A stretch of 64,000 nt of DNA from Notospermus geniculatus (Eukaryota; Nemertea; Pilidiophora; Heteronemertea; Lineidae). The notes beneath the pieces were generated by a model. That model was not told where the DNA came from. It was given only the letters and a program-made list of their open reading frames with translations, and did no database searches. How positions within the stretch are numbered: position 1 is the stretch's first letter; each line of letters opens with the position of its first letter. This document shows positions 31,848 through 44,613 of this stretch, one piece after another. A program made the translations under genes and the position numbers. The stretch covers positions 1 to 64,000 of the forward strand of contig NMRB01001259.1 of assembly GCA_002633025.1 (NCBI GenBank), read 5' to 3'.

Positions 31848-32136
31848 CAGGCGCGGATCCAGAGGGGGGTTTTGGGGGTCGTGACCCCCCTGCTCGCCAC
31901 CACCAATTGTTTTTTTCTTCAATAATTTGCGACAATCAGCAAAAAACGCAAAAATAAAGCTTCTGTTTTGATACTGAGATGCCAGGAAATCGCGTCTACG
32001 GCCTTCTAGATTTCAAAATTTTCTGGGAAAATTTTCCCAGACCCCCCCGTCGGCGCGGGTATCTTCAGCGCCCGCCGCAACGACCGCCCTCGGCGGCCCT
32101 GACCCCCCTCTGCCAAAAATCCTGGATCTGTGCCTG
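31848..32136. mobile_element. 289-bp miniature element, CAGGCGCGGATCCAG end, 5-bp target duplication
   Basis: The element starts CAGGCGCGGATCCAGA and ends CCTGGATCTGTGCCTG, flanked by AAATC (31843-31847 and 32137-32141). Ends of this type are widespread in animal hAT elements. The right end is followed by a second tandem GGATCTGTGCCTGAAATC. The interior is GC-rich with runs of C, with no coding capacity. Confidence 0.88.
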
Positions 32137-33255
32137 AAATCATGGATCTGTGCCTGAAATCATATCCTATGCAATTCCTTTGGATTTATAAGGTTGTGAT
32201 GAAAAAAAACATACCGGTACATTGTTTAATCTTTCAATGAATATTTTTCACTTTGTTGATAAGTGTGTTTAGGGAATAATTGCAAAGAATTCATGGGATA
32301 ATCTTCCTTTATTGTTGGACCAGTAAAGTGGTGTCTTGGCTGAACAGGGTGTCCCAGAAATTAAGGTGCAATGTATGAATCTGTTCCGGTTCTGTCACTG
32401 GGTCCCATATTCACTCATCATGTTTAGTAAAGGAAGTTTGTGCTGTACGTTCTTGGGCTTGGGTTGGGTCCTCTTGGGACTACCCAACACCCAGTCGTTA
32501 AACCATGTCATACATGTATCTTCACACCCTCTCTAAGGAATTGACAAAGTTTCTGCCCCCTCTTCCAAGATCAACCCAAGAAGTAAGACTCCATTTTCTG
32601 TCAGGATGTGGTGTGGATATTTTCTCATTCTGGAACACCCTGTATAAGCTGATAATCCCGTCAGGGACATCACTCCGGTGGGATTTTTTGTATTTTCGCA
32701 GTATTGATCAAGATTAAAGTATTATATATTGGTTCATACGTCTTGTGTTGGTTTTGTCTAACTCACTCCAGGGGCATAATTCCCTGGAAGTCTCCTGACT
32801 ACCGTATCCCTCAGTTGGCTGACTTCATCTTTGAGCCTTGTGGCTGAATCAAGTGAAAGTGAAGGGAATGTGTTGGGAATCCTGCTTTGACTTTGTAAAC
32901 AAGCTCCCCCACCCAGCCAGCAAATGTCCTTGGCCCAACATCGGCCTAACAGCAAAAGGCGTCAATAAGCCCGTTGTTTGGCCGATGTCACTCGCTGGCA
33001 GAGCAGGGGCAGAGGCTTATTGGATGTGCAATTTGGACCACATCTTGCACCAGGGAGGGTTAACGTCAGTAATATGAGATGCAGATCAGTATTAATTAAT
33101 AATCAAATTGATTAATCCACCTGACCGTATGCTTGGTGTGTGAATTATGGATCACTTCTATGAGAGGCACGCATACATTGTACGCCAACCATGTAAATCT
33201 ACAGTTTATAGCTAAACTAGTGTTTTGCTGCACCGGTGAACAAAACATGGCTATA

Positions 33256-34008
33256 AGGCTTCCTGTACATAGAAGTATACGGTATTCGGTATACTCTATA
33301 CGGTATACGGACACGGTGATTTATACAGGATATACGCTGGGCTGAACTCGGCAATTTGGTCGTTCGATTTGCATTGTCGGAAAGTACAAAGTCGTGTAGA
33401 GGATGTGTCAGGACGTTTTTTACACACAACCCCCTAGTGACCGAGAAAGGGTTAGCATTTTGGGGGCACTCCAGGGCCGTATTTAACTTTTTGGTCGGGA
33501 GGGGGGGTGCAGGAGCCTCTCAGTGGGGCAGAAGACCACTTTTTGCCGTTTTTTTGCCCAAATCCGCATGAAAATCACGTTTTTTGGTTGGCTCAGGAGG
33601 GGGGGGGGCAACAGCCCCCCTCATCCCCCTTTAAATGCGGCCCTGCACTCTGTAAAATATTTCCTTTGCTGAATTATCGAACCTGAACTTTGTTTCACAA
33701 CCAGACACTAGTGAATACCAATATTTACTTTGTTTTTGATATATTTCTGCTGAAAATCAACGAAAAATATCATTTAGAAATAAGTAAACTGACCAATCTA
33801 TGCCTATTCTCCCGACTACGGTCAGTATACGCAGAGGAAAAATCGTGCAAGCGCGATTCCTTGTATACGCGAATAGCGTGCACCGTTCCTCGTATAGGGC
33901 TATGTAACCCGCTCATTGAAATAAGCTTGTTCGTTTTCTAGTATACGCGTGCATAACGAAACGTGCACCAAATACCGAATACCGTATACTTCTATGTACA
34001 GGAAGCCT
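33256..34008. mobile_element. 753-bp miniature element with TA target duplication
   Basis: Terminal inverted repeats of about 36 bp start AGGCTTCCTGTACATAGAAG and are flanked by TA (33254-33255 and 34009-34010). The inner region is rich in GTATAC motifs on both sides. It has been split by a later insertion at 33472-33645. A Tc1/mariner-type origin is inferred from the TA. Confidence 0.9.
33472..33645. mobile_element. 174-bp miniature element nested inside the 33256-34008 element
   Basis: The ends CAGGGCCGTATTTAA and TTTAAATGCGGCCCTG are inverted repeats, flanked by the 5-bp duplication CACTC (33467-33471 and 33646-33650). The nesting shows it inserted after the outer element. The ends fit the same 5-bp-duplication hAT-like group as 31848-32136. 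Confidence 0.9.
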
Positions 34009-34389
34009 TAAGCCTGAATTTTCTGACCGTGGGGAAATTTACTCAGTTGCCCAATCAGATACAGATCATCAGTCATACCAATTGATCTTAGAGTAATCCA
34101 AAGGGGATTCACCCAGCCAGCCTTGGCTGTGGTCATTGTTGCTATTGTGCTGAAGGATTAGGTGTGACAACCTGTGAGCTGGAGTTAATCTCGAGTCAAA
34201 GGCTTGAACAATGCAGTGGGCATTCTAACTTCACAAAAGTTATGGTTGAATGAGCATCAATCATGTCAATAGGGAGTTTGAGATTGACTTATCACTGATC
34301 CTTGCACTGAATGAATGGAGCTGATCAGTCTTCAAAATGACACCCCAAACAAATTATGTCAACATCAACAGTGACCCCCCCCCCCCCCN

Positions 34390-34496
34390 GACCATCCTCC
34401 CACAGCAGGGGTTTTTACCTCGCTCCTCTTCATCCACTCATACATGAGTGTATGAAAAGGCACGAGACCAAAGCCCTGCTGTGGGAGGATGTGCAA
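34390..34496. repeat. Hairpin-forming inverted repeat beside an N join
   Basis: CATCCTCCCACAGCAGGGG near the left and CCCTGCTGTGGGAGGATG near the right are complementary, with a palindromic TCATACATGAGTGTATGA centre. It begins directly after a C homopolymer and the N at 34389, so it could be a miniature element or a join artefact. Confidence 0.65.
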
Positions 34497-36389
34497 GATT
34501 GGTGATTCAGGGTCAGGGAACCAACTCTGTTTGTGACTCACCCCATTATCCACCCCTACGAGGTCAAGTCTTGCCTTTCTGTCGCAAAGGGGGTGTTCTC
34601 CTTGAGCTATTGTTCAGGAGACCGGTCCCTATTGTTTGGCGTTTGTATGGGGATGGGTATTTTTGGATGCTGGTGTGTGCGGTTGGAGAGGAAGTGTTGG
34701 TATTTGAATCAGAGCTTCGAGGATCTGTTGGATTATGGTCAGTTCTTGCCAAGTGGTGTTTCCTGGAGTTTGTACTTCTTACATTTGATATTTCTAATGA
34801 CTCGCTCACTAACAGCACTAGTTTAGTTTCTGCTTTCCTAAGTCAGCAGCCACATCTTAGGTTCGAATCGGACTGTAATTGCGTGGAACTGTGTCGGTCT
34901 CTTGCTCAGGTCACCTTGCACACCTTGCCGGTAATTGGATGTTCAAAGGGGTAGGCCTATTGATCTGATGGGTGCAGCTTCTGCACTTGTGTAGCCTGTT
35001 GCTGATCTCGAACTCCAGTTCGTGTACCTCTCAAGAATGCTGGGTAGGACTTTGGGGGATAACAGTAAGTAGGTTGAAAACCCTTTAACCTGGCTACTGC
35101 ATATATGTCATGTGGTGACAATTCCAGGAGTCTCTATTGCCTGTGTCATTTTAAACAGTAGGCCTAGTACATGACAACTTGGGTCATTCATTAGTAGGCC
35201 TAGAGTCATACTGACGAAGGGGTAGATTAGCTGGGTCCTGTCAGGGCAGATCAAAGATTTCTTGAGCATGTTATGAGTCTTATTTACTTTCATTTGCCAT
35301 ATTTGATCTGTGGGGGACGTGACGTGCATAATTTGGGGTCAGCGTGGCGGCTTGTTTTATCTGTCTGTCGGACCTGATTGGTCAGGTCTCATGAAGTCAT
35401 AGGGTGTTGATCGTAAGGCCTGCTTGCCTGAGGGGAGGTCAGGGGTATTGGATAAAACACATTGAGAGAAAGGAGCTTAGTCTGTGGGGAAGGCCACGTT
35501 TGCATATATTGGCAATGTTTTTGGAGGGATTCTTTAAGATTTGAAATGGATTTGGATAGTCATGAACAGAAACATATCCCTTAGGCATCGAGTTGTGGAG
35601 CTGTGTGTATAGAAATAGCATGGATTATCAATGAATGAACAAAATCTACTGTTATCCAAATCTACGTTTGCAGAGTTGGAGAAGTGTGATTTGTGGGAAC
35701 GAACTTTCGGCTGTGGATGTCATTTCTCCCTTATTTCAGTGCCTGGATCTTGGTGTCTTTCGGTGTATTACAACAGGTGTTTCTCTTGGTGATAAGGCTG
35801 CAGATGTCGTAAAGTTGAACCCTGAGCGTAACAATTTGTTGTGTAAACTGTGTTGTATCGGCGGCATTCCAAGTGTGCAGTTCATCGTGAATATTATATT
35901 GTCGCCGTAGTTGTGTCACTAATGTCACCGTGGAGATAAAACCTGGATACCATAGAAACGTGATATCGCGTACGATTGATCTCCTGTCTGATTGATAACG
36001 TGTCGGGGAGGAGGCGATAATGATCCAACAATGGCCGACACACACGTGAGTAGTCAATCTTTCATGAAAATTTTTACGTTCATGTTCATTAGCTCTGTGC
36101 GTGACGTCTCCAAAATTGCTACATACTTCGCTTTCTAGATCACTTCACGCTGCTGTTGTGGAGGAGACACAAAAGTTTTGTCATCAGCTGGCCATGGGGA
36201 GGCTGGCAGCGTGTGTACCTCTGCATGTTTGATCTGTTTGTGTTGGTAGCTGAACAGATTTTGATTGATTCATGCTATTCGCAAAGCATTCTATTCAGTT
36301 GTGCATGGATTGTCTTCCCTGCAAACTCATAGAGTCCAGCCGTCACAAGGGGTGCACAGGGTTCAGAGTTCAATCTGTTGAGAGTAAAA

Positions 36390-36536
36390 CCGGTGACAGA
36401 CAGGCATATATGCAATGCATCATGCAGGCGTTCCACCAATCAGATTCTTCGGTAGATGTTTTGGTCCGTTTTACCGCCTCCCTGATTGGTTGAACGCTCT
36501 CCCGACGCATTGCTTGCGCGGCAATCTGTCACCACC
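36390..36536. mobile_element. Miniature element with CCGGTGACAG termini, copy 1
   Basis: Arms of about 50 bp are inverted, from CGGTGACAGACAGGC and CCACCAATCAG on the left to CTGATTGGTTGAACG and CTGTCACC on the right. The second copy is at 39251-39402, with roughly 80 percent similarity by eye. Confidence 0.78.
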
Positions 36537-37176
36537 TTAAGAATGGCAAAATACCGGTATCTCAAGAGGGAAATCTGTGAGGTTAATGTCCACTGCCAAA
36601 TTGTCCGCTTCTCAATTGTTCTGCCATCGCTTTCACCGTGTGGAGTAACCTTATCTGTCAGGCTTCACCTACAATGAACTCCGCTCATAGTTTGTAAAAA
36701 GGCCTTAGTGTCTGCCGAGCCCAATCAATTGGTAACTTTCTCTACATTTGTTCATATTCTACTCTCTCAGATCTTCTTCATATTCAGATCAATTGAACTT
36801 TATAACCTGTTCCCCCTGGCTAGTGGAAATCCATTCTTGAGATCGATCCAAGAACTATTTGTATTATTAATACATCTTTCCCTCTGATCTCCGCCTATTT
36901 CCACAGGCCAAACGGGGCACAGAGTACGTTCTGTGTTCCTGCCAAAATTCCAAGCCTCTAATTCTGCATTCACCAATTTTGACTTCAATTGGATTTCTGT
37001 CTTCTAAGCTTCCGCAGTGTGGTGATTTTGAATCCAAGAAGCAGGAATGGGGGAGCTTCAAACTGGCCACCTTGGATCAGGTGTCACTGCCATTGAAATC
37101 TACTGAAAACCATTCAGGTGCATGATGGTCCCATGTCAATACATTATTGGAAGGAAACGTACATGTACTGTTCAGG

Positions 37177-37281
37177 GGCCTATTTCATAAAGTGACTTTA
37201 AGCTAATAGTACCTTTAACGAAATGAAAAATTCATTGAGTTAATGGTACCATTAGCTTAAAGTCACTTTATGAAACAGGCC
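37177..37281. mobile_element. 105-bp palindromic miniature element
   Basis: GGCCTATTTCATAAAGTGAC at the left is mirrored by GTCACTTTATGAAACAGGCC at the right, with GCTAATAGTACC/GGTACCATTAGC inside. It lies 4 bp from another element of different sequence but similar architecture. Confidence 0.85.
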
Positions 37282-37284
37282 TCT

Positions 37285-37393
37285 GGCCCCGTATTCATAA
37301 AGCTACTTAAGTCTAAGTATGATACTTATCTTTTGTGTTGAACAAAGGATAAGTGTCATACTTAGACTTAAGTAGTTTTATAAATACGGGGCC
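37285..37393. mobile_element. 109-bp palindromic miniature element
   Basis: GGCCCCGTATTCATAAAG is mirrored by TTTATAAATACGGGGCC, and the arms extend about 46 bp each through ACTTAAGTCTAAGTATGATA. The right half is the source family of the fragment in the intron between the giant exons (23457-23524). Confidence 0.88.
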
Positions 37394-38461
37394 AGGATTG
37401 CAAGTTTAGTGCTGCCGGTAGTTGGCAGCAAAGCCCCCCCCCCACTGCAGCCCAACTTGTGTCGCAGACAGATGAGGTCCCTGATTTCCACCAAGCCAAT
37501 CTCCCAGCTCATTGACCATTATCTCAGAGTTGTAGTGTTCTGTCAATCAATAAAGATAGAGCTTCTTCAACAGCTTCAAGGACCCTTGACTTCCTGAGAT
37601 CATCCGCCTCGGCCATATCTGAGGCGGTCCGGGAAAACCCGTTGGATGTTGCTGAATGAGCAACAAGGGCTGTCAGGTTGCATTGATATGCCACTGTTCA
37701 CCTTCCTGGTATTGAAATGTGCGGGTTCACCAAGGCTATTAACACTAAAATGCGACGGGTGTTCCTAGACTGCCTCACATGAGCGGTCTCACAAACAGCA
37801 TGTTTCTAAAATCTTCGTGGGGGTTCCTGACATAAAGAACAAGTTTCTCACAGTTTTTTCGATCTTATCTCGATAATTAGGTAGCTAAATTGTTGACGCA
37901 GGTTTGCAAAACAATTTTCCGTGTGAAGTATGCGTACAAGACTACTGTTGTCCAATGTTGCACAGATATTTGGACAAAAAGTTCTGCTGTTTATTTCCAA
38001 TAAAGCTTTGGTTAGAGATCGGGGAGATTTGCCTGAGGGGTACAAGAGTTCACCTGGCCAGAAAATTACCTCTTAAAGACCACATATTGGTGTTTTTTCC
38101 AATGTTCGTATCCTGGGACTTTGGCGGAGGTGGGTGTTTGTTGGAAATGGTTGACAGGTCTGTAGTCAATCAAAATCACCAGGTCTTCCCCTATCCTCGC
38201 ACCCAGGGTCTCCACACTCATTCCCCTCCTCGCACTTGTTACTTGGGAGGCTGTAAATGAGCTGAGATTCTCAGGATGACTCCTCCCTGGCCATTCTTGT
38301 ATGGACCAACCCAAGTCCTGGGACCTTTTCATGGTCATGCTGGAGGAATTTCGGGTCCATAAGGTGATTGGCTGCTTCATCTTCCGTACCGTAATTGCAT
38401 GGTGAAAAGTTAGGGTCCCTTTCTTTTATGGTACACTTAGGCAGTGTTGGGCCCTTGAGCC

Positions 38462-38640
38462 AAATGTCTGATTGGATGGAAGAACATTTGCGTTGCACAT
38501 GAGAGATTCAGGTTTGATTCCTGGTGCGGTCTGCAACCTACAAGTCTGGAATGTAAGGGGAACGCGATCATGCAGTGGTAGCCCCAGCTTGGACACGAAA
38601 CTGAGATGTCAGGATTCAAATCCCGACAGATGAATCCTCA
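38462..38640 (+). repeat. tRNA-like SINE fragments
   Basis: Two successive RNA polymerase III B-box-like sequences, GGTTTGATTCC near 38510 and GGATTCAAATCCC near 38612, follow A-box-like GCAGTGGTAGC-type text. They look like decayed tRNA-derived SINEs, not functional tRNA genes. No intact cloverleaf can be drawn. Confidence 0.5.
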
Positions 38641-39250
38641 TGGAAGATGCCACCTACTCTGGCCTCTTGCCGAATGAAACAGGAACGTCTACTTTTAAGA
38701 CCATTCAGTTGACCACTTTCACCTCCTTGTGGACAAACATTTCACCTCCATGGGGACAAACATGACCAAGGGTCATAACCTGGACAGCCCGCTCAGTGCC
38801 AAATCCCCTTTTACCCTCTAATTAAAAAAAAAGTATATACATGTAATTTGCATCCCATTGTGATTGAATAAAAATGATTAGTGCTTATTTATGGCTGTGT
38901 ATTCTGACCTTTCAATGCCGGAAGGGATCAATTCCTTACTTAACAGGCTCGACCATGTGTGTCGAGGCCCTTGACGTGGCACGGCTGACAGGAATCATTG
39001 AAAAGAAACAAAATTGAAAATGATTTTCCCAGTTCATCCTGAGGTAATCAGGGGCAAGGGAGTGAAACATGGCGCCAACCAGGAAATCGTTGTCTGACTA
39101 TTCCTCAGTTCCTGAATAATGTGACAATTACATGTTTTAATTACAGATTAATTTGTCAGGTAAATGAGTGGTCATGTCCTAATCTGTGGATAATGGCTCA
39201 ATCATCACAGTGGGAAAACCTCCGTTTTCCCAAGGGTATTATAGGCCCTT

Positions 39251-39402
39251 AAGCCGGTGACAGACTGGCGCATACGCAATGCGTCGTGCAGGTGTTCCAC
39301 CAATCAGATTCTTCAGTGAGTGTTTCGGTCCATGTTACCGGCTCCCTGATTGGTTGAACGCTTTCCCGACGTGTTGCTGACGCACCAGTCAGTCACCGCC
39401 TT
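39251..39402. mobile_element. Miniature element with CCGGTGACAG termini, copy 2
   Basis: Same layout as 36390-36536, with arms including GGTGACAGACTGGCGCA and ACCAGTCAGTCACC. It ends just before the NN join. Confidence 0.78.
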
Positions 39403-39419
39403 GGCAGCAGATAGGGNNT

Positions 39420-39750
39420 ATATACACTGCACCAACCAATACACAACCATAATTGATACACTCACCAATACACCACTTTGTTTGATACACTGCACCAACT
39501 AATACACAACTGTAATAGGAGCAGTCAGCCGCGCATATTGCTAACAGATGGCAGCACAGTCTTAGCGGACCAAATGTACAGGAAATCTATTATGATCGCT
39601 GCTCGATCGATAATGACTGGGTCCGCTAGATGCATTGAATTGGGCCCTAGTGACACCTAGTGGTCAACTCGCTGACAGCTCCTATTGGTACACTCACCAA
39701 TACAATGTACACCAGTCTGATCTGATACACAGTAATAATACACTGTACAT
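39420..39750. repeat. Tandem repeat of TACACTGCACCAACYAATACAC
   Basis: A unit of about 66 bp containing TACACTGCACCAACCAATAC is repeated about twice and in parts, interrupted by the inverted-repeat element at 39514-39690. It directly follows the NN join, and tandem repetition may have caused the assembly break. Confidence 0.7.
39514..39690. mobile_element. Miniature element with ATAGGAGC termini, copy 2
   Basis: TAATAGGAGCAGTCAGC at the left and GCTGACAGCTCCTATTGGTA at the right are inverted. It sits within the TACACTGCACC tandem repeat. Related to 31069-31245. Confidence 0.7.
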
Positions 39751-42309
39751 TGCTCCTCTTTGATCATCACCCTACCCATTCCCAACCTGTCAACCCCATC
39801 GCTCACGGCCGTCAATCTATAGCGTGACGATTCATCAAATTGTTTTCATTCAACATAATATTTCTGAATCAAATACTCGAGTATGTGCCGTGCCTTCCTA
39901 GCGAACCTGACAAAACCTCGCTATTCTGAATGCAATATTCCCGCCCCAGATCAGCCCAGTTCTAGAATTGTCACGTCTTAATGGTGAAGATTCATGGTAC
40001 CATCGATATCGCAAGTTATGAAAGATTTATCCTTATGGGAATCTAGGCCTGACTATCAAAATGCTTTATGAAGGTTTTGAACTTGTACTCGTTCTGTTGA
40101 GAGTCTGTTGACTTCAGTCACGGATCATCGACTCAACAAGGCACCTGCTTTCAGTATATCAAAGAATACACCTTTATCGTCTTATTGGTATTCCTGTTTT
40201 CGTAGCCTTTTAGATTTACCGACCCGAACATTGGTGTTGCGACTTTGTGTTTGGACAAGTGATATTGTGGATGTGTCTTCGCTAGGCTTGGACATGAGGC
40301 GTCTTTTGTCAACTTGGTTCAAAACGGGACTTTGATAGATTTTGGGTCATTTGGTGTGATGTCTTCAGATAATTCAAGTGGGATTGGATGACAGGATAAC
40401 AAATTATTTCTTGCCTGCAAAAGACTCGAACCTGAACCTAGCAAAATGGCGTTTGTTATGATAGGAAGTTTCCAGGTAAGTCTGTGTACTGTAGAATCTA
40501 AAGCCTCCTGAGGAAACCTGCCCCCGTCGGATGGTTTCTATCCCATTGCATGAATGCCAACAACTCTGTGGTCTTGAACCCACAACCACAGAGCAGACAA
40601 GTGCAGATGTTTGTACTAGACCACTCAGATCTCCTCTGTGTCTTTCCTCGGTTGGTGTCCTTCTCTTTCTCATTGGCCACGCTCATTGATAGGTTTTGCG
40701 TAACGTTATGACGTCATGCAGTGCATTTTAAGTACATGATACCAGCAGCACATGACACCATGGTTTCGCCGTGGCGTCGTGGGCCACAATTCCAGTCTAT
40801 CGCAGTGAAGTGATCGAAATACTCCCCGATTCCCGCTTGTATTCAGTAGAGCTTCCTTCATCTCTGCTGGGTACGTGCCATCTCCTCCCATCCTCAGTAC
40901 ACCTATTGATTCAACTAATTACGAATTAATATAATCAATGCGTGACGACAGTTATGACTATTTTAATGAGCTGTTGGGCTGATCAAGAGCGGAGAATTCT
41001 TGCACACGTACCATTGCTGCAGGGAGAGAGGAGTATATGGACTGATGGAGTGGAGTCCATGGACAGATTGGGCCAAGGCCTTGGTCACTCCTTTGATTTT
41101 GAGTCGGATGGAGAAGACTCTCCAAGGACAGCAGTGGGACTGATAAAGGTCAGAATGAATAGAGCTGACCTCTCTGGTACTGAACTCCGGTGTCTTCAAT
41201 AGAGAGGTGTCCTCCTGAAAAAGGTGTTAACTGAAAGAGGTTCCCCAGTCCAATTGTTGCTTCCACAACAGGATGGATTTGGAGGTCCTGTTGTCACGGG
41301 TCGGTACCTGAACTAAAATCCAAAACAAGTGAGCTTATGCCCTTTTGCTCCATTCTCTTCTGCCCTCCTTTAGGTCATATATGGGGACCTGTTACATTTT
41401 GAGAGATGTGCCGCCCTCGTCAAACTCTACCACCAGTCTTCAGCGAAACTGTGCTGCCAATTTCATCGTAAAATGTCCCCCGAGAAGTCACCTGTAGTAT
41501 TGATCAGAGCCAAGGATGATGGCCGACATTCATTGATTTTCTACTTAACGAAACCACAAATACTAGTACGGTTTATATAAACTTGAGATTAGGCTGCAAA
41601 ATATATTGAAATATTGACGACAGCGTAGTGACGGCATGCCATGCAGACTGTGACAGTGAGTTTTCCATGTTGTGGTGGATGTCCGCTGGGTGGATGCTCG
41701 CGTTCCTGCCACAACTGTGTCCAAAATTCTTTATGTAAGTTCCTTCCATGTTGATATTGGATGTTGGTTTCGTTAACACCTGGAACAATGGTCTGAACCA
41801 ATCAACACGCGGAAAAACAACGTCAAGATGGACATGAATAATCTAATTAAGGATCCCCGCATTATTGATAACAGGAGTTACTGTCATTGTTCGTGCCACG
41901 ATATCATCAGATTGAATCATCTGAATTATTAACTTTGACTTGTGTAATTATACGCCAAATCTGCCGGGCACTCAATCTCTGATTGGTCAGAGGAGGTGGA
42001 GGGTACTTTCACGGCTGGCGTTCAGATCTGAGTCGATTTTTACGTAGGTTTGGTTCGGCAGGATATGTTGGTTCAGGAGTGCAAGGAACTTCGCTACATT
42101 CTGTTAGGATTATGTGACCAGATTTAAGGAGTTTGGGGCTAAATGTTGAAATATTCCTATATCACATGAGTGTTGGTACTTTAGGCATTTCTAAAACAAG
42201 CAAGTGATTCGTGGATGTTTCAGATTTGTTGACTTGTAAAGTAGTGATGATTCTTTGTGATGGTACTTTCTCCGTTTTCTCCTTCGAAACATGGCGGGAT
42301 TTTTATCAA

Positions 42310-42735
42310 GGATACATGATACATGTATTACCATGAATTCGAGGATATATTCGTAAAAAACTCATGATACTCTTGCAAACAGTTGGGACAGAGGTTATAA
42401 CGGAAGATATTCTTGACCCTGTAGTCCAAAAGGCGTCGCCCTATTTTGATGACCATAGCCCACCACTGCAGCTAGTCTATCCCAATGCAATCAAAAGCCA
42501 GCAGCTAGTCCATTACACACACTGCTGCTGCTGCTTGTTTCCCTTAAACACAGCCCAAGCTATATTTACCAAATCCTGATTAAACGACCGGTTATAGAAT
42601 ATTGCGATCGATAAATTCACCTGGTGTATCAACGGTCGATCAAATTGGCAGCAAATATGCCGACGTTGAAGGGAGTCACTCGTGTTGTCATGGTTGTGCC
42701 CAAAGATTGAAGTTTTGGCCCTGTTTATCAGCCTC
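42310..42735. repeat. Contig-end overlap, allele 1 (non-coding)
   Basis: About 425 bp match 42743-43163, with a few substitutions and short indels (ACATGT insertion, CTT deletion, GCTA insertion). The N at 42736 lies between. As at 24011, this is an unmerged overlap of two alleles. Confidence 0.88.
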
Positions 42736-42742
42736 NAACCCT

Positions 42743-43163
42743 CAGGATACATGATATTACCATGAATTCGAGGATATGTTCGTAAAAAACTCATGATACT
42801 CTTCTTGCAAACAGTTGGGACAGAGGTTATAACGGAAGATATTCTTGACCCTGTAGTCCAAAAGGCGCCGCCCTATTTTGATGACCATAGCCCACCACTG
42901 CAGTCTATCCCAATGCAATCAAAAGCCAGCAGCTAGTCCATTACACACACTGCTGCTGCTGCTTGTTTCCCTTAAACACAGCCCAAGCTATATTTACCAA
43001 ATCCTGATTAAACGACCGGTTATAGAATATTGCGATCAATAAATTCACCTGGTGTATCAACGGTCGATCAAATTGGCAGCAAATATGCCGACGTTGAAGG
43101 GAGTCACTCGTGTTGTCATGGTTGTGCCCAAAGATTGAAGTTTTGGCCCTGTTTATCAGCCTC
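42743..43163. repeat. Contig-end overlap, allele 2 (non-coding)
   Basis: Second allelic copy of 42310-42735, continuing past GCCTC into unique sequence. Contains a CAGCAGCAGTG-type triplet run (CTGCTGCTGCTG at 42951-42962). Confidence 0.88.
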
Positions 43164-43442
43164 TTAAACTGCCGTACAGTCAGAATTTGGACCCTTTTGA
43201 GGTGAATGGGGTACAGGTATCCACCCTGTTTGAGACGGTACGGTAATTGGATGGTATCATGGAACAGGCCTACGGAGATCATGTGAAGATGGCTTACCAC
43301 ACTGATGATCAGTGCCCAAACAATGTACCGGTACCCGCATCAAAAATGCTGAATCGGCTGACACTCGTACCTCTCGCAAAACATTAAATATGTAGAACTG
43401 TAACATTTGAACATATCAAACATGTGACAAGTGTGTTTCTAA

Positions 43443-43571
43443 ATGTCGACAGAACTGGATACCGCTATGTTTAAGATAAACGCTATGCAACTGGTCGGCT
43501 TGGAGGCAATGGACGGCCTCGTAATCAGCTGGTTACCGGACGGGATAATGTTTGAACTCTCCACTCATAAG
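43443..43571 (+). CDS. Candidate alternative first exon (uncertain)
   Basis: ATG opens 43 codons, MSTELDTAMFKINAMQLVGL onward, ending STHK at a strong donor AAG|GTAGGT. The phase is 0, so it would join in frame to the exon at 46365. The frame stays open beyond the donor to 43730. Composition differs from the coiled coils, with Trp, Met and Ile. It might start a short isoform from an internal promoter, or be chance. No promoter element was recognised. Confidence 0.25.
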
Positions 43572-44613
43572 GTAGGTCAGGAGGTCAAGGTCAAACTCAG
43601 TGCTTTGAGGTACCTGATGAGAATGTTTGAAGACCCTAGCTTACTGCACCCGAGTGCTGTGCGACTACCATGGTCCAGTTCATCACCAGATGTTCCTGTC
43701 AGTCCCAGAAGCATTGTAGGCCCGGGTTAGGGCAGCTAAAAATCTCGTAGAGCACAGCAGTGGTCAATGAAGAACTGATGTTCTGAAGGAAAGATGCTGA
43801 AGACGTATCCCATCACGTATTCCTTGTGTTGATTACTTCCGATATGGTCCCCTAATCAGACAATCAACAGTATCAAAACTCTCGTGTTGTCAGGAGAACA
43901 ATCGGTTCACATGGTTACGACAGCATGCCTCTTAGTGATCCATTACCTGTGGAAATATCAGTTAGGATTTTGTTTCTCCGTGCCAAATCAATCAATCGTT
44001 TGTGGAAATTGGGCTGATGAAGTGGAGAGGCAGCTTTTACCTACTAATTGCTAGGCTGTGTATAATGGTTTGACCATTCTGTTGTTCAGATGATAAAGTT
44101 TACTTTTATGCTGTGTAAAGCTATTGCAGTGGCACAATCTCATATCACTTACAATCAGAGAATCAATCAAACATGAATGGGACCTGTACAATGGTTCTGG
44201 CCACTATTCTTATGAATAGATGGGGTTATGAATCGAGGTTCACGATAATGAAAGTGGAAACTTTCGCTTAGTCTAGAAGATTTGATGCCTGCAAGTTTAG
44301 TTTTTGTCACCCACAAAGGCATCATGGCCTACCACATGTCCATACTTCGTACGTACAAACATTTATGCGAACATAGTCTGAGGGTGGAGCCATGCCACAG
44401 TCCTTGGTTGTCAAGATGCCACAAAGACCACAAAACAACTGTGTAGGAGCCTAGCCATTTGTGAGCAGATGACACTGTCCGGACGGCTCCAGGTTGAGTT
44501 TTATGGAAGACTGACTTGAAGTATGTCTACACTAGCTCTTCCTTGTCGTCAACAAGTGCACCTGGTCTTAAATCCGATGTGCCAAACTGTAAAAATCCCA
44601 TTCATTTAGACAT

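Noticed and set aside
34448-34954. 168-codon open frame on the + strand
   Set aside because: It starts inside an inverted repeat next to an N, has no recognisable domain, and lacks flanking splice signals in phase with the gene.
38550-38635. A functional tRNA gene
   Set aside because: B box is good, but acceptor and D arms do not pair and a second decayed copy lies alongside; a SINE is more likely.
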